From Protonemura montana (lineage: Eukaryota; Arthropoda; Insecta; Plecoptera; Nemouridae), in NCBI GenBank assembly GCA_947568835.1, contig OX387608.1, positions 5,060,001-5,124,000 on the forward strand: DNA of 64,000 nt, written 5' to 3'. A program made the translations under genes and the position numbers. This document shows positions 1 to 13,270 of the stretch, piece after piece; position 1 is the stretch's first letter; each line of letters starts with the position of its first letter. A model generated the notes under the pieces. It worked only from the letters and a program-made list of their open reading frames with translations. It was not told the origin of the DNA and ran no database searches.

Positions 1-1195
1 TTGTGTAATCTATAAAAATGCGCTCCGTATAGTTTGCATGGACTCGGATTTTGTGTCCTTAAGACCCAGTATCAATCCAGGAGTTATCCTGATCGTCGTT
101 GAGTCAATGGTCGCTGGACACAGGCCATGGTCATCTAGGTTGAGTCCAACACGATCGCACTGGGCTTCTCACTCCATTGTTGCGTCATGCAAGGCTGACG
201 AAATTCTGGCGCTAGCGATGTAATTTCTTATGACTTTACACGGATAGAGCAGTTAGTACAATTTTTTTTATTGCAGCGTGATATCTGTTTGCAATAAAAC
301 TTACAGTGAATTTCCTAGCTGTCATTCTATCTGCTATAATCATTTTGACAGTTTCATACCACCTTTGTTTCCTGATAACAAAGGAAATTTAAGTAATTTT
401 TTTTCCGACTATAATCGCATTTCTTTAAACATGCAAAACGCTCAAAATTTTTTTTTAACCACCCTTAAAATCTTAGATGCGCAACTTGGAAATACTGAAA
501 ATATCTGGTCAAAATATTGAAAATAAATCCTCCCTAAAATCAACCCTTTCGTCACGGCTAGTGGAGGTCCTCGGTTCGTTGCTGGGCAAGGTCACACACC
601 ACTGTCTTAAGGTGTCCTAAGAGAAACAGCGTCGATCGAAATCTCAGAGCTGACAATCGCCAGAAATCTCTCCCACTGTTTTTTTTTTTTTTTTTTTTTT
701 TACCCACCGATAGGCGGTGCAGGTGTTCATAAATTAGGTTATCACAGCTCTGATTCTTGTCTACTGATTACAGAAATCGTGGGCGGCAAAATTAATATTA
801 ATTCACGTGGCCACTGGTATTTGGTATTATGTAATTTTTTACCACACGCCTATATGGAGTCATAATTACTTTTCATCGACAGCATTTGAAAACGCTCTAA
901 TTTATATGCCTTCATGAGAGAACGTTTCGAAATCTTTTGTAAAATTAATTTCGATTTTAATGTGTAGACAATGAAATGTATTTGATTATTTTGGTATTTG
1001 TTCATTCACTATTGTGAAAACCAAGGGCGAACACCAACTGGAGCAACGGGGGTCGAACCTGCTGACCAGCACAATGAATTACATTTTCAATTCTATTTTA
1101 TTGTGTGACTCGCTTTCAGGATTGCAAGCGACTTATTAATCTCTTATCTATATTCCGACAATGGGGCTAGAGCCAATAGTCACAGCGCTAATGTT
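1..1195. other. non-coding DNA, nothing recognised
   Basis: AT-rich sequence with short chance ORFs only. It contains a pure T run near 680-702. No splice-consistent exon, RNA gene or clear repeat is seen. It is probably intergenic, or an upstream intron of the RhoGEF gene. Confidence 0.5.
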
Positions 1196-1510
1196 AACTT
1201 TTCTCCAGAGCAAACGTGGCAAAGGTGGTGACCACCCAATGGCGCTTGCGTGCGCAAAATTTAACAACTAAAATTAAAGCATACAAGTGAAAATATCGAT
1301 ACTTTTATATCAATCGTTAAGGTTAGCATTAATACAGTTTAATTGAGCGTAAACTAGTCTCAAATGCGAGTAATCTGCGAGAAATATTGAATCTAAATTT
1401 CTGAAAACTCCAAATGACGGTTACTCTATTTAGTAGCAACTGCTATTTTCGTCGGTTAAGTTTTTGATCGATCGGTATTTTTCGCGAAGTCAGTTTAACA
1501 TGAGCAATGG
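1196..1510 (+). repeat. dispersed repeat, copy A
   Basis: This stretch matches 57495-57800 in the same orientation and order. Shared blocks include GGCGCTTGCG, the pair TATCGATAC and ATCAATCGTT, then GTTAGCATTA, AGTCTCAAATRCGA, AAACNACGGT-type sequence and TTTTTCGCGAAG. Divergence and small indels are considerable, so both copies look old. No ORF or terminal structure identifies a class. Confidence 0.6.
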
Positions 1511-4315
1511 TACTCTGACTATAAACTATAGACCCGCATTGTCTTTCAAAGCGACGCAAACCTAGATAAAGGCGGCATGAGATTAGTAGTCAAGACGGTG
1601 CCAGCTACGGTAAGACGCTTGGTCTCTTTCTTATGTGGAGTGTTTTTGTGGTCGCTGTGTGCTCTGAACAATAAATAACTATTGGGGGCGGGCGTGTCTA
1701 GCACGTGCGTGCGGGCCACTTCGTACACGTGGGGAGAGCACGCGTGGGCGATGATGACGGCATGGATGGGCGATGATGAGTCTTGGCTAGTCAGGTATTG
1801 CACATAAAATGTTTGTCTTTAATTTTCTTAAGGGATTTTTTCTAAAAATGTGGGTTTCACAGACAAGATGACTTATGAAACTGATGAAACTCGTTAAACA
1901 AACTTAAACATTACAACTCACTCTTAGTCTTTGGGTCTCAATTCAATAAATGAAAGGTTTTGATTATTATTTTTTACGCTTTGGTAATTCTATGCATTCA
2001 TCGGTTTTAATTGATATCAGATACAATTCATAAGAGTATAGAGATTGGAAATCAACAGCTTTTTTTAAATCTCGGATACATTTACAAGAGATTGTTCGTG
2101 ATAGCCAATAAGCAATGAAGAAAATCAGTTTATAATTTTTACAGTTCTCTGACGAAGGTTGAGATAGTTTTATTACCAACGGGACATGATTGTCTCCTTA
2201 CCAAATTTCAGTACTGTAAAGGCAAGATATTAGAGCGAGTGAAGGTACCAGGACATGAACTGGCCCCAGCATTACCACACCAACTCATGAATAAAATTTC
2301 AGTTATGATTTCAGTGGCGGGATTTGAAAAATCATATTATATTTGCAAAATAATTCGCAATACTGTTAAAATTGGTTGAAAAATGCTTAAAAATCATTTA
2401 AATACTAAAAATCTTTGGACAGAAAATGCTTTACAGCAAAGGAAAATGATGAACATCAGCAAAAGTGATGTACAGAGTTTAAAAAAATGACAACTAACCC
2501 AAAAATCACCCCAAAACGACCGGTGGCACCCCAACCGGAAAATTATGTTCTCTCCCTGAACGTTGGAGACCATTTGACCGAAAAACTGTTAATAACCGGA
2601 GTACCCAAAGGATTTTAAAACGGGACCGCTTCAAGTATTCGCACTCAGCACATTGCATGCTCCCATGGGCGTGTTGAGCTCTTGTGACCCTCACCCACAC
2701 AACCCGTTTGCCCAGATAACCCATCTCGACTAACCAGAGTAATTGCTGTACGGTGTAGTGCGGTATGTAACTAATATGTCGCCCCATTCTTTCTGATAGC
2801 AGATTGTTTGCAAATAATAAATGCGTCAGACCTAGCTGTAAAACTGCTGCTTTTCATTTGGGTCGTCTGGAGGTTTTGGATGGATCAAATTACCCTTTTT
2901 GTGTCCGTAGACTTATGGTACTTCTTCTGTCAAGGCTGCAAAAGCTTTGTAAGTCTCAACTCACGGTGCAAGCTCTTGTGCTGATGCCAAACAGATGACA
3001 CAAAAAAAAAAAGTAATCCTAAATTAATTTCTATGATTACTTCATAATGATTATATAGCCATTAGTTAAATAAGGAAGTACGCGGTGGAGTAGCACTTAT
3101 ATTAAGTTACTTTATCGAATAAAGACAAGACTCGAGTGGTATGATTTTTAAAAAGTTAATTTTTATTTACACTATTATGAGTTGATAACACAAAGGTGGA
3201 CCTAGCCTTACATGGATATGCTTCTACACCTTTCAGACTTCTGTGTATGGCTAACATTAAGCTGTCTAGAGTAATTGTGAATACAGTTTCAATGTCACCG
3301 ATCACAAATGAAATGAGGAGACCATTGCCGGAAACCTGTCTGCAGAGTTAGGTAGTAGGTACAGTTACGGAACAGCGATTTTCCCCATTACTCTGTAGAT
3401 CATCGATTATTATGTGCTTCATGTGATTGTCAGCGAGTTGTTTTCTTTTTTTTGTATAAAAATGTGATTCAAAAATGGATTTATCTGGTTTACAGAATTG
3501 GTAACTTGTCGTTCAATGTTGTTTTGTACCTAATTAGCGAGCGCGAGTTGGAAATTGCTGAGGAAAAGAATTCTCCGATTGAATCGCTGGCTTGTTTGGC
3601 AAAAATGCTCTCTCGTGAGGAACAAATTTGCGGGCAATTTTTCGTATGCGATTCGCTTTGCACGGCTGAGTCATTGTGCACAGAAAGGAGGGATTCATTC
3701 TCAACTTTACACGTCATTGAAATTCTCGTCGAAATCGCTCGCCCGATATAAAGTAAATGCATGGGAGACTTCAATGCAAGACTACACTCGTATAATTTCT
3801 GTGTACGTGAATCGATGTTATGTCATTCGTAAAATCGCTTCGTGATGCTATCAATTCAAACAAGTATTCTTTCCTTGCAATTGAAAACGTAGCCGATTGT
3901 GTTTTTTTTTTCCCCCAGCATAGCTTGTTCATACAATGTCGGTCGACGCCTACGGAGAGAGCATACCTGTTTGTATGTTGTATTCATTCTTATTTCCATC
4001 AAACGAAAATGTTATTCTGATATAATTTTATAAATTGAAAATAGTTGTAGAAAGTATACCAATTGAAATGCCAATCGACTCAGAGACGTGCATGAGTTAT
4101 TGAAGCAAGAGTTGGAGCTGTGAATATCCTTGAGCATTAATGGGTTAGATTTTGTGTTCGATTCTTTCCTATTCTAATTCTTAAGTGGGAGACGTTCTTC
4201 TGTCAGGGACTACAGCAGAAAACTGTTAAAACAGAAGAATTTTAAGAAAAATTTTGGATTTACTATTTGTGGAATATAGCAAAAATTACGAGTTTTCTTG
4301 AGAAAGTTTAATTTG
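1511..4315. other. non-coding DNA, nothing recognised
   Basis: There are no supported genes. ORFs here are short, overlap on both strands and lack splice-site support. A short block near 2515-2560 (ACGACCGGTGGC) recurs at 46951-46990, suggesting a decayed dispersed repeat, but too little is shared to name it. Confidence 0.5.
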
Positions 4316-4584
4316 CAGGGTTTTTGGTGTTTCCACTGTGGAGCTGAAACCAGCAAGCGAAGGGTGGAAAGGAAGCTAGACTGGACTGAATGCGCAACCG
4401 AACCGGAATACGAACCCGTTGAGGGCATTCCTTATCCCATTCCGAAACTGTACCGAACTGTGTTCCTTATCCGAAACTGTATCTGTGAGCCCGGATAGCT
4501 CAGTTGGTAGAGTACCCGACCGGCTATTAGAAGGTCCCGGGTTCGTAACCCGGGTCGGTTGCGCATTCAGTCCAGCTTCCTTTT
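4316..4584 (+). repeat. tRNA-derived fold-back element (family T1)
   Basis: The right half contains a tRNA-like segment. It starts GCCCGGATAGCTCAGTTGG, a perfect pol III A box, and later has GGTTCGTAACC, a near-consensus B box. The anticodon arm does not pair, so this is not a working tRNA gene. The left arm (about 4370-4424), starting GGAAAGGAAGCTAGACTGGA, is the reverse complement of the right arm (about 4528-4584), so the element folds back on itself. Outer sequence (GAAACCAGCAAGC) is shared with the copies at 31567 and 36820. Confidence 0.75.
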
Positions 4585-7220
4585 CTAAGTATAATTCGTT
4601 CAAAATTTTGTCCGCAACTTCTTTTAACAAGACAGTTTAGTTAATATTTTAAAGTGCGGACACGGTTTTACCATGCATCCTTTCAAAATTCAAAAATAGT
4701 TTCATTTAGCATTACAGAAATCTCGTTGGTTTTCCCCTTGTCACATTGTTGAACTTCTTTGAGGTCCCCGAACGTGGGTGCGTTCACCAGGTGCGTATAA
4801 TGCGTTGGAAACGGGGTCAGAGCCGTCGCCCAAGAAGCGCGTGTGTGGAAGACGAATTGTCGTAGACGCACAATGCGTTATACGCTCTTACGCGCCTGCT
4901 AGTTGAGAATGGGTTTAATTGAACATGAAAATGCATCACAATTTTTACTCCACAGGGGACATGGAGAAAAATTATTAGATAATTTTTAAAACGTGATAGA
5001 AATTTTCGATTTATTAGTATTGAAAGTTAAGAGGATATTCTCGTTAGGAATTTTATAATAAATTATACTTTAATAAATTCCCTTTTTTAATCTATGGATA
5101 TCGTATCGGATATTTCATATAAGAATAATATTTTTTTATGCTTATAGCAACACCGTAATACTCCATGTTACCGATTTCTACGCCAAACAATTAAACATAT
5201 CGTAACACATATTTATTATAGTATATTTCAATAAATTAAATCCATTCGCAATAATTAATTTCAATTGGATGTCCATACCGTATGATACACTTTATAACTA
5301 TTCAACAATGCAAACACAAACACACATACCGTTCCCTTATTCGATAACAATGGATTTTTTAATGAGATTTCACTATTGATATGCATTGAAAATTTGTTGT
5401 GGAACTCTTTGTGTACGCGGGATAGAGATCAACGCTCGTGACTCCGAGAATGCGAGATGCAAACGCACCAGACTTACATAACCTCCCGTCGAAGTCGTCG
5501 AACGATGAAACCACACGCAGAGAATGGTTTAGATAATTGGCACAGTGTTATCCAATAAGATGTACTTGTTTGTAATTTTTCCGATAACATGATGGGTGGC
5601 TGCGATTTCAGTTATTCTCATTTTTTTAGACAAGAGATCTTGCAAATATAATTGGAAGTCGAGGTTCGTTTATCAAATCGGCCGCGACTGAAACAATGGT
5701 CGCAAGGTCTTGAGACGATTGTATTGTTGTATAGAATCAATGTCATTTTACTTTCGCGATTTTCCATGCGCAATCGGTTCTTCTGGGGAATATTTTAGCG
5801 AGATTTGTGGTTTTTTTTTTGGGTTACGGTGTTTGCACTCGAAGAAAGTGAAACTGAGGCCCGCAAAGAAGTGATTAAAATGCAGTTGCATGTTCTTATA
5901 GCGCAATCTTGGAAAGAGAACGATACCAACAAAACAATTTGGCAAGAAAATATTTTCAGCTCGACTGCGTTTACAGTTTGGTAATGAAAAAGGACTTCGT
6001 GTTACTTGCAGATTTTCTCTGCGTATATAAAGTACCGAAAAAAAATATATTAAAAATGCTAAAAACTTGACAATTGTACTTGCTCTTTCATTTCCTAATT
6101 GCCCTCTTAAGTCTTCTTACGGATGGTGGTGTCTTTTAAGAGTTGTTACACTTTCGCTGAAAACAATGCGGCGATTTCCAACAATGCACGTCGTCTCAAT
6201 TAAACAATAGGATTAAACGCAAAAATCTCCCAGGCTAGGTGACAAGCAAACATGCGGCATTACCGTAAATAATGAAAATACACGAAGATCTGTGTTACTT
6301 TAAATCACTACTACTTTACTGTAATTAGAAAGTTAAATGATTCATTCAAAGACAAAGAAAATTCACATCGAGACTATTTTTTTTTTTCGATTTGCCTTTA
6401 ATCTAATTGTTCTTTGTGAGGTTATGTTTGCACTTTCGTACGATATGACTTTTGATAGCAAAAGTGTACACACTTAAGCCGCAGTAGCCATTGAATTAAG
6501 TACAGTTTTTCAAAAAAATCTTGACCACAATCTTAAATTTATATATATTTTAATAAAGAAATCGTTTTTTCTCACCGAAAAAAAGGATCTTCTTAGAAAA
6601 GTGAAATCACAATTGATTTGTTTAACTCGTGGCTGATTTCTGCTTCATGTTCTTCGCCGTTGATACCTTGAACTTGAGTCGATTGTGTTGGAAAAAGTCG
6701 CCAGTCCGAGTCGGAGAACGAACGCGGAAATCCATTGCGGAATCGAATCGTAATTAATCGATTGCGTTCTCTGATCTCTAGATAAATGCATTGATCACGT
6801 GGGTAGAGTGATTTCAGTGAATTCTCACCACGATTTCAGACATATTCGCTTCCTATTTGAGTATTTAGCTTTGGTTTTGCTCCACAAAAGAAGGTTACAT
6901 TGCTGGCTTCAAGCAAAATAACAATTGCATCTTTTTTAGATCTTGGTGGCGTTGCTATTTGAAATAACCATGCGTAACACGGGTTCTTGCTTAAATGCTA
7001 GATTACAACAAAAAAAATTGTCACACTTAAAAACTTCTATTGCGAATCTATTTTAACACGTCGCAAAAATTACCGGATTCGATGACAACAGAATTCCGAA
7101 GTTCAAGCGAAAAAAACATTTTTACAAGCATATCCAAGACGCCAATCACAGAATCAAACAGAATCAGACAAAAGCCCTTATAAAATTGATCATTTTTACA
7201 AGATCAAAAAAATTCTAAAG
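4585..7220. other. non-coding DNA, nothing recognised
   Basis: AT-rich, with scattered poly-T and poly-A runs. No coding exon, RNA gene or clear repeat is recognised. Confidence 0.5.
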
Positions 7221-7369
7221 CACTCTGCATTACCTATTAAAAAAAAAAAAACCCGTTGGAGACAACAACTTTAAAATCCAATGACAGTCAAAAACAATGC
7301 TGTTCAAACAAAGATATCCACGTATTTTCCATCAAGTCGTACAGAGCTTCTATTGGTAATGCAGTCGAC
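7221..7369. repeat. possible short inverted-repeat element
   Basis: The segment begins CTGCATTACCTATT and ends with the near complement AATAGGTAATGCAG in degenerate form (TATTGGTAATGCAG). It spans about 150 bp, contains no ORF and has an A-rich interior. The arms are short and a target duplication was not verified, so a MITE-like origin is tentative. Confidence 0.35.
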
Positions 7370-7757
7370 AATTTGACCCAATTTCAATGTCCCATTGGCC
7401 ACACTCCAATACGGTAACCTTCAACTTGGAACGCTTTGTCCCTAGTAAAATATTATCAAATCACTTGGCACTTATATTCTGTATTAGTCAAGATTATAAC
7501 GGTAAGTAGTTGTCGCATGTTTTCATATGGTCACGGCTTAAGGAGACCCCCATCCGATTGCTCTAATTAAGTGACTTTTGGTATTAAGTGGACTAGAGCC
7601 CGATTAGGCGATGGCGCTGAACCTGCCCGCGTTTTTTGTTGCAAAATAGGTATTAAATTGATTGGGATTGAAACAACTGTGATGCTTTTACCTTAATTTT
7701 CAGCAATAATTCTTTAGATCTTGATTGAACTCACTACAAACCACTACCAGCATTAGG

Positions 7758-7960
7758 ATGAATGCTTATTTAAATTGCAAACGCTCGCATTGCGTGGAGT
7801 ATTTTATTATTAACAACACTATAACCGTCTCAAAAATTGGTGCCCAAACGCGGACTCGTACCCCGATCTCCACCTATCGCGGGTGTTGCTCTGAACCATT
7901 GAGCTATTTGGACACCGGCTTTTTGAGACGATTTTAGTGCATTTAGGTATTTATTTATTT
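7758..7960 (-). repeat. tRNA-derived SINE/fold-back element (family T2)
   Basis: On the minus strand this reads as a tRNA-like head: ATAGCTCAATGG (close to a loop-modified A box), then GGGGTACGAGTCC in the T-arm (B box). The putative anticodon loop CGCGATA lacks the U33 of a functional tRNA. The flanking tail, on the plus strand, is a CGCATTGCGTGGAGTATTTT block followed by ATTATTA, which recurs in the copies at 23640, 45400, 48052 and 51085. TTTTTGAGACG occurs on both sides of the head in inverted order, giving fold-back arms. Confidence 0.7.
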
Positions 7961-8587
7961 ATTTATATATTTGCCAGCATGTCGGTTTTCTTTACTTTTG
8001 GAAATATTTTACATGATTTTTGATGAGCAAATATTGTTGATTTTTCTTTTGTTTCTATGATATTTTCAAGAATGTCCCCCAAGAAAACATGGCTTGGTAT
8101 ATGGAAATGAGCAGGACTTTTCGTCGGTCCATAGCAAGGATCAAGTAAGGAAGATCGGCAAATTGTTTCTTCCACAACTGGATCTTCTCCCCTGCAATAA
8201 GTCTTTAGGTTGTTTCGAACTAAATTGGAACAAATCCTGGTTATCATTTTCTTGAATACTTGATTGATTCTTGGCACAATGCAGCATTGCCAACTTGATA
8301 TATGATATGCAATAACAGTTTCTCCGCGAGAGAACCTATTTTACACAGGTTTATTGAGCAAGAGATCCTTCAGAGTGATGATCTTTTGATGATTTTATAG
8401 CATGGAATAAAATTGTTCTGCAGTTAAGTCGAGAAAAAGCTGACTCTGAGCCTTGTTCCAAGGGGGAGAGTTTTTAACATCATTGCAGACATTCCGTTCG
8501 CATCGCTATCTTCCGCTGTCCTGTGAAACTTGTTGGCAGAAAATTGCAGGTCATTCAAAATTGTGCTTGATAAACAATCGGCAAAAT

Positions 8588-8905
8588 ACCGAACCGTTTG
8601 GCACTCTGATATAAAAAAATGTCGCCAAAGTTAAGCAGCATTGTATTGAGTAGGTGACCGCACATGGGAAGAAGAGTCTGACAGGACTGCAGCGACTTTC
8701 AAAGGCTTACTGTGCGAACCATCTCGAAGACTTTTGTGACCGTCCTTCGGAAGGGACGTTAAGTCGATGATTCTCTTGATAATCTTCAACAGGAGTAGAA
8801 GTTACTTGCCGGTACCGGTTTTCCCTCCTCATCAACTAACCTAGCTTTGCCATCAACCTATAAGCCACACACAGACAGTGCGTCGTTAAACACCACAAAT
8901 CGAAA
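8588..8905 (+). repeat. 5S rRNA-derived SINE, full-length but diverged
   Basis: The head contains AAAGTTAAGCAGCA and GAGTAGGTGACCGC, corresponding to box A and box C of the 5S rRNA internal promoter. The body has the family marker CCGTCCTTCGGAAGGGACGT, then TTCAACAGGAGTAGAAG and CCGGTACCGGTTTTCCCTCC. The 3' end is CAGTGCGTCGTTAAACACCA. This copy defines the 3' terminus best. Many substitutions suggest an old insertion. Confidence 0.8.
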
Positions 8906-11900
8906 GTGACCACAACTGGACATGTTAAAGCCATGATTGGTTATTCACACGAGTTGACCTGTTTTTCAATGCAGTAGCTGATTGATTTTCGCGGTGCAAA
9001 TCGAACGTCGTATTGGCGTGGGACGCTTGGGAGTTGGCGGCATTGATTGCGACTTGCGAAACGTTTCAGTCTGCGAATGACGCTGTGGTTTTGTGCTAAT
9101 AAATCGTGATCCGAAGCTAATCAACCTGTTTAATGTCAACCGAGAGGCGACTGCATAATAATATTTGAACTCTTTTTAGACGTGCGCATAATATATCAAA
9201 GCACCACATTTATAACGAGGTAAAGGAGTTCAATGTGAAAAATGTGGTTTGATAATTTTCTCTTTTTAGGTTAAAGTCTGTTATTAAAATCTTTTTGAAT
9301 ATGCTAAGCTTACCAAAACCGAGTACTAATCGGACATTTGGCGTAATTTTTGTTATTTCCTGATTTAAAACGTTACTTTTGTCTCAATTTGCTCAATCTG
9401 AATTTGCTCCAAATTTGAATAAGGAACTCAAAACTGACATTTCCCATTCGGCAATTGTGATAATTGATAAATCAGCTTAATTTAAATTCCTCGTTGTACG
9501 CAATTTCAGCCATTATCTTTATATTTTCGATGATATCAAAGGAAATGTCAAATACATTAACATTTCCCTCGACTTACCCATTTGCGACGCAAAATATCGT
9601 TTAGAGATGATTTTTCAATGACGTAAGCATTGTCTGGCATCTTCTTTCCCTTACATAACCAGGTATTATGCACCTATTAGATCGATATACTTAGTGAAAT
9701 GTCACAACAGTTGGCAGTCATGTCTACGACATGAAATATGCCAGCCAGAGAAAGAAACACAGCTTTTCCTCCAGCACGTGGTAACTTGATGGAATGTCAC
9801 ATGGTTTGTTGGTACACTTGGCTTCGATGCCAACTTGCCGACAGTTGCCGGACCACAGGGTTACAGATATGTATATCGATGACCTTGTATCTTGTTTACC
9901 AGCCATAATGCACCCAAAAGTGGTATCGGTGGATCTTAAAAATACGTGGTTGCCAGACAGGTTTGCATGGTCCAAGCAGAGTCAGATGCAGATCTTTGTT
10001 CATGGCTTGGAAATGGCGTTTCAACTAAATTACAACAAAATATGGAAGAAAATAATGTAATTTTAAATCGAAGAAGAAAAATTTCTGATGGCAAATGGAA
10101 GAAAATGTTTTTAAAACAGAAAGTCTTTGTCCCAAAATATTGAATCGCTCTTAAGTACCTTTCATTATGTGATCTCTAAACAATAAAGTAATTATTCTTA
10201 GAAATGTTCACCAAGTACACAATTATGATAAGAAATGTGGTTAAAGTGATGATTTATTGAAAAAATATCGGTATTTTCGTGCTGCAAATTTCGTCTGGTG
10301 AAGAAGAATTATTCTTATGTAACTTGTTTCTATAAACCAAGATCAGTTTCCCAACTGGTCGGTTCAAAATAATGTCGTGAGTCGATTTGTTTTTGTGCGT
10401 GAGCTTGATGGCTCGTCTCCAATTCGGGATGAATCACACCAATGTATCACATCGCCACGATTCTTCGCCCTGGTCTCGAGAGAAAGTTGACTGAATTTTA
10501 ATGTATTCATGATTTTTTTTCTTATGTCAAAATCTAAACAATATGTCAAATGGATCTTAAAATGCGATTTCTGGTTTGGCAACCATAATCGGTAATACGC
10601 AATACTTGATGGTCTTGTAACAATTAAACTTTTTTAAATATTTAAAAGCTTCACATGGAGAATTCTCATAGCGTTTCGCGCGAAATATAATTACAAAAAG
10701 TCTCACTCATTAAGAGACTTAAAGCGAGTAATTGAGCAAAGAATAATTTTGGTAAATTTTTTGTTTTTGTGCAATAAGGAATGTGGAGCTAAAAAATAAA
10801 AACGTTTTTCTGAAAATCCAGGATGTTTGTTCCTAATAAACTGTCTGGATGGGACGATATTTGTTTTGCTTCTCAAAATTCACCGCTAGTCGTTCATTTC
10901 TGTGCTTTACTAGGACACCAACGGATGACAGTTCGTCGCATTGAAGATGACCGACTTTTGCCAGACAAGAGACGTCATTATTTCTAACTCCTTTTGCTAA
11001 TTTTTTAAGAAATGGCCAAGAAGTAACTACAAATTTCTTTGTGTTTAGCACTTTTATTGCATTTTTTTTTCCTTTAAATAATAAAAGTTGCATATTTCTC
11101 GCTGGAAGTTGCAGATAAATTATATTACTGGCTTATAATTTTACTGCTCGTCGTGTTACGTAGATGAAAAACACCTTTTGTGTCATCACAATAAAAATTA
11201 TAAGAAAAAAATTGCACTCTTCCCTAATTAAACAAGAAGGCCTCATATAAAATAATTTAACATCTAATGTAACAAATAAATTACTGTCGTAATCCCTTAC
11301 CATGTGTACGATGTGATAAAGTGGTAACTATTTATCACGTAGAGTATGTGGACTTTTGTGAGCCCTTTTTTCCTGATTAAACATCTCTTAAGTTAAGTAA
11401 GAAACGCCCTCTCCTCGTGCATTTCTATAATAAGTCCCATAAACACAGATGCATTGAGATTCTAATTTTTTCTAATGAAGGGCCTTTGTTCGTTTCCTAT
11501 TTATCTTGTCAGGTGTTAACATTTCAACTCGGCTTGTCTCGACTATCTCAGCTGTGTTGCCAACTCACTTACCTACCCTCAACCCTTCCCAAAAAGTTAA
11601 AACACCTAAAATGGTATTGCAATGCAATGCAAAACATGCGACAATGCAGCTAATTTTTAATTTTGACAGCCGTCATGTTTCAGAAGTAAATATTAGTGAC
11701 ATATAGGTGAAATAAAATTCGATTTATGGGATTTTTTGGGATGCACCATACCACTCTATTGTCGACGGCAACCTTAAGACGCTCAAGAATTACTTTAAAT
11801 CACTCCTTCAAACGTTCAAGAAGACTTAACTTGCACCTAGGTGACAGTTTGTAACAAATGAACAGCCGAATTGATTAATTTCCATTCAACTTCATCATCA

Positions 11901-13148
11901 GTTTTGTACTTTCCCGAAATTTATTTGTAAATCCAACTTTCTTCGCGACTTGCACTTTGTCAAATATTTGTCTGCGTTTTGTTTGTTCAAGCTCTCTAAA
12001 CGCTCGTATGTCATGAACTTGAACATTGGCTTTGAAAAGTTTGCCGACAAAATTGGATACCTTGTCACGGGCTTATTTAGCTATGTCGACACTTCAACAA
12101 AAATAAGAAATCGTTGGGTTTCGATAAGGTTACCATAAAAGGAGGTTGAAAACAGTTTAAAAAGTGATCCTAGTCTATCAAATCTTAAAATCTAGCAACA
12201 GCCTAGCACTGAGACCGAATAAAAACTAGGTTATGAAGCATTAAGACTCATTTACGGTTACCATTCTTGCATAACACAGTTTAAATTGTTTTTCTTTACA
12301 GTAATACAACACAATATTATATTAGAATTACCTTCAACGACCTTGAAGACAACACGACCTTTGCAAAAAAACAAACTGCATTCAGCAAATGAACTAAAAC
12401 GAATGTACTATCTATCGAAATCCGATATCCGGTAACCGCGTATCCGGCTGGTTCGATGGTATAGCTGTGCTCAGGTATGCTCAGGTATTCGCGCGGTCAG
12501 CGTCACCCACTCAACGTCTCGACTACCTTGACTTTTTAAGTAGGCTAGATCGTGGGTGGAGTTCTTCTGATATCTGCACCAGGGTCAAAAAGCCTGGCCG
12601 CTCACGAGAACTGTCCCATTATTAATGCTAACCTATGGCTGGTCAAGACATGTCATAGGGGACACTCCCTAAATGCAATTTAAGACTGTATTTTGGGCTT
12701 TTTGGCACGGATATATGTTCATGTCTGTAGATCTATATTAATTTAATCCATTTTAAGCACTCTTTCTAAGTTCAGATACTTTAAAAGTACTACAGGCCAG
12801 CACGCGTTATCACGCAATATTTTGCAGCCTTTGTCAACACCTCTTTCAAACATTCATTCAATAACGTATAATTAATTAAATTGATAATAAATAAACTAGC
12901 CTAGTCTAGAAGAGGACAATGTTAGATGCTTATAAATCCATTCCTTGGGAAGACGGTTCCACTCAAAGGACAGAGTTTTATTGCTTTTTAATACACTTAA
13001 CGTCAGACGGTCTTTTCTATAGAGGTGACAAATCTAACCTAGCCTAGAAGGACAAAACGATTGACTTGACGTGCCTTTCTGATGTAGGTATGTTATTCTG
13101 GTATTTCATGAGGCGTGTTTTTTTAGTAGTATTTCCTTCAATGTTTGC
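8906..13148. other. non-coding DNA, nothing firm recognised
   Basis: Overlapping ORFs of 83 and 88 codons on opposite strands at 9724-10060 resemble no family I recognise. A segment at 12415-12660 is more GC-rich and has a short direct duplication (GCTCAGGTATGCTCAGGTAT), but no structure can be named. Confidence 0.5.
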
Positions 13149-13270
13149 ATAGGGCACATCAGCTTTTTTATGGACCAGGCATAGAACAAATCAGCTTATT
13201 TAGAAACCTACCATAGAAATAAAACAGCTTTTGAAGGGACCTACCATAGGACACATTAGCTTTTTTAGGA
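13149..13270 (+). repeat. short degenerate minisatellite, about 32-bp period, 4 units
   Basis: Four units begin CATAGGGCACATCAGC, CATAGAACAAATCAGC, CATAGAAATAAAACAGC and CATAGGACACATTAGC at about 13149, 13180, 13212 and 13245. Each is followed by TTTTT-rich sequence and an ACC-type spacer. No coding function is suggested. Confidence 0.65.

Noticed and set aside
4492-4566. Functional tRNA gene
   Set aside because: A and B boxes are good, but the anticodon arm does not pair, the acceptor stem is mismatched, and the segment is part of a repeated fold-back element.
9724-10060. Possible transposase or other protein fragment
   Set aside because: Opposite-strand ORFs overlap and neither shows a catalytic motif that I recognise.
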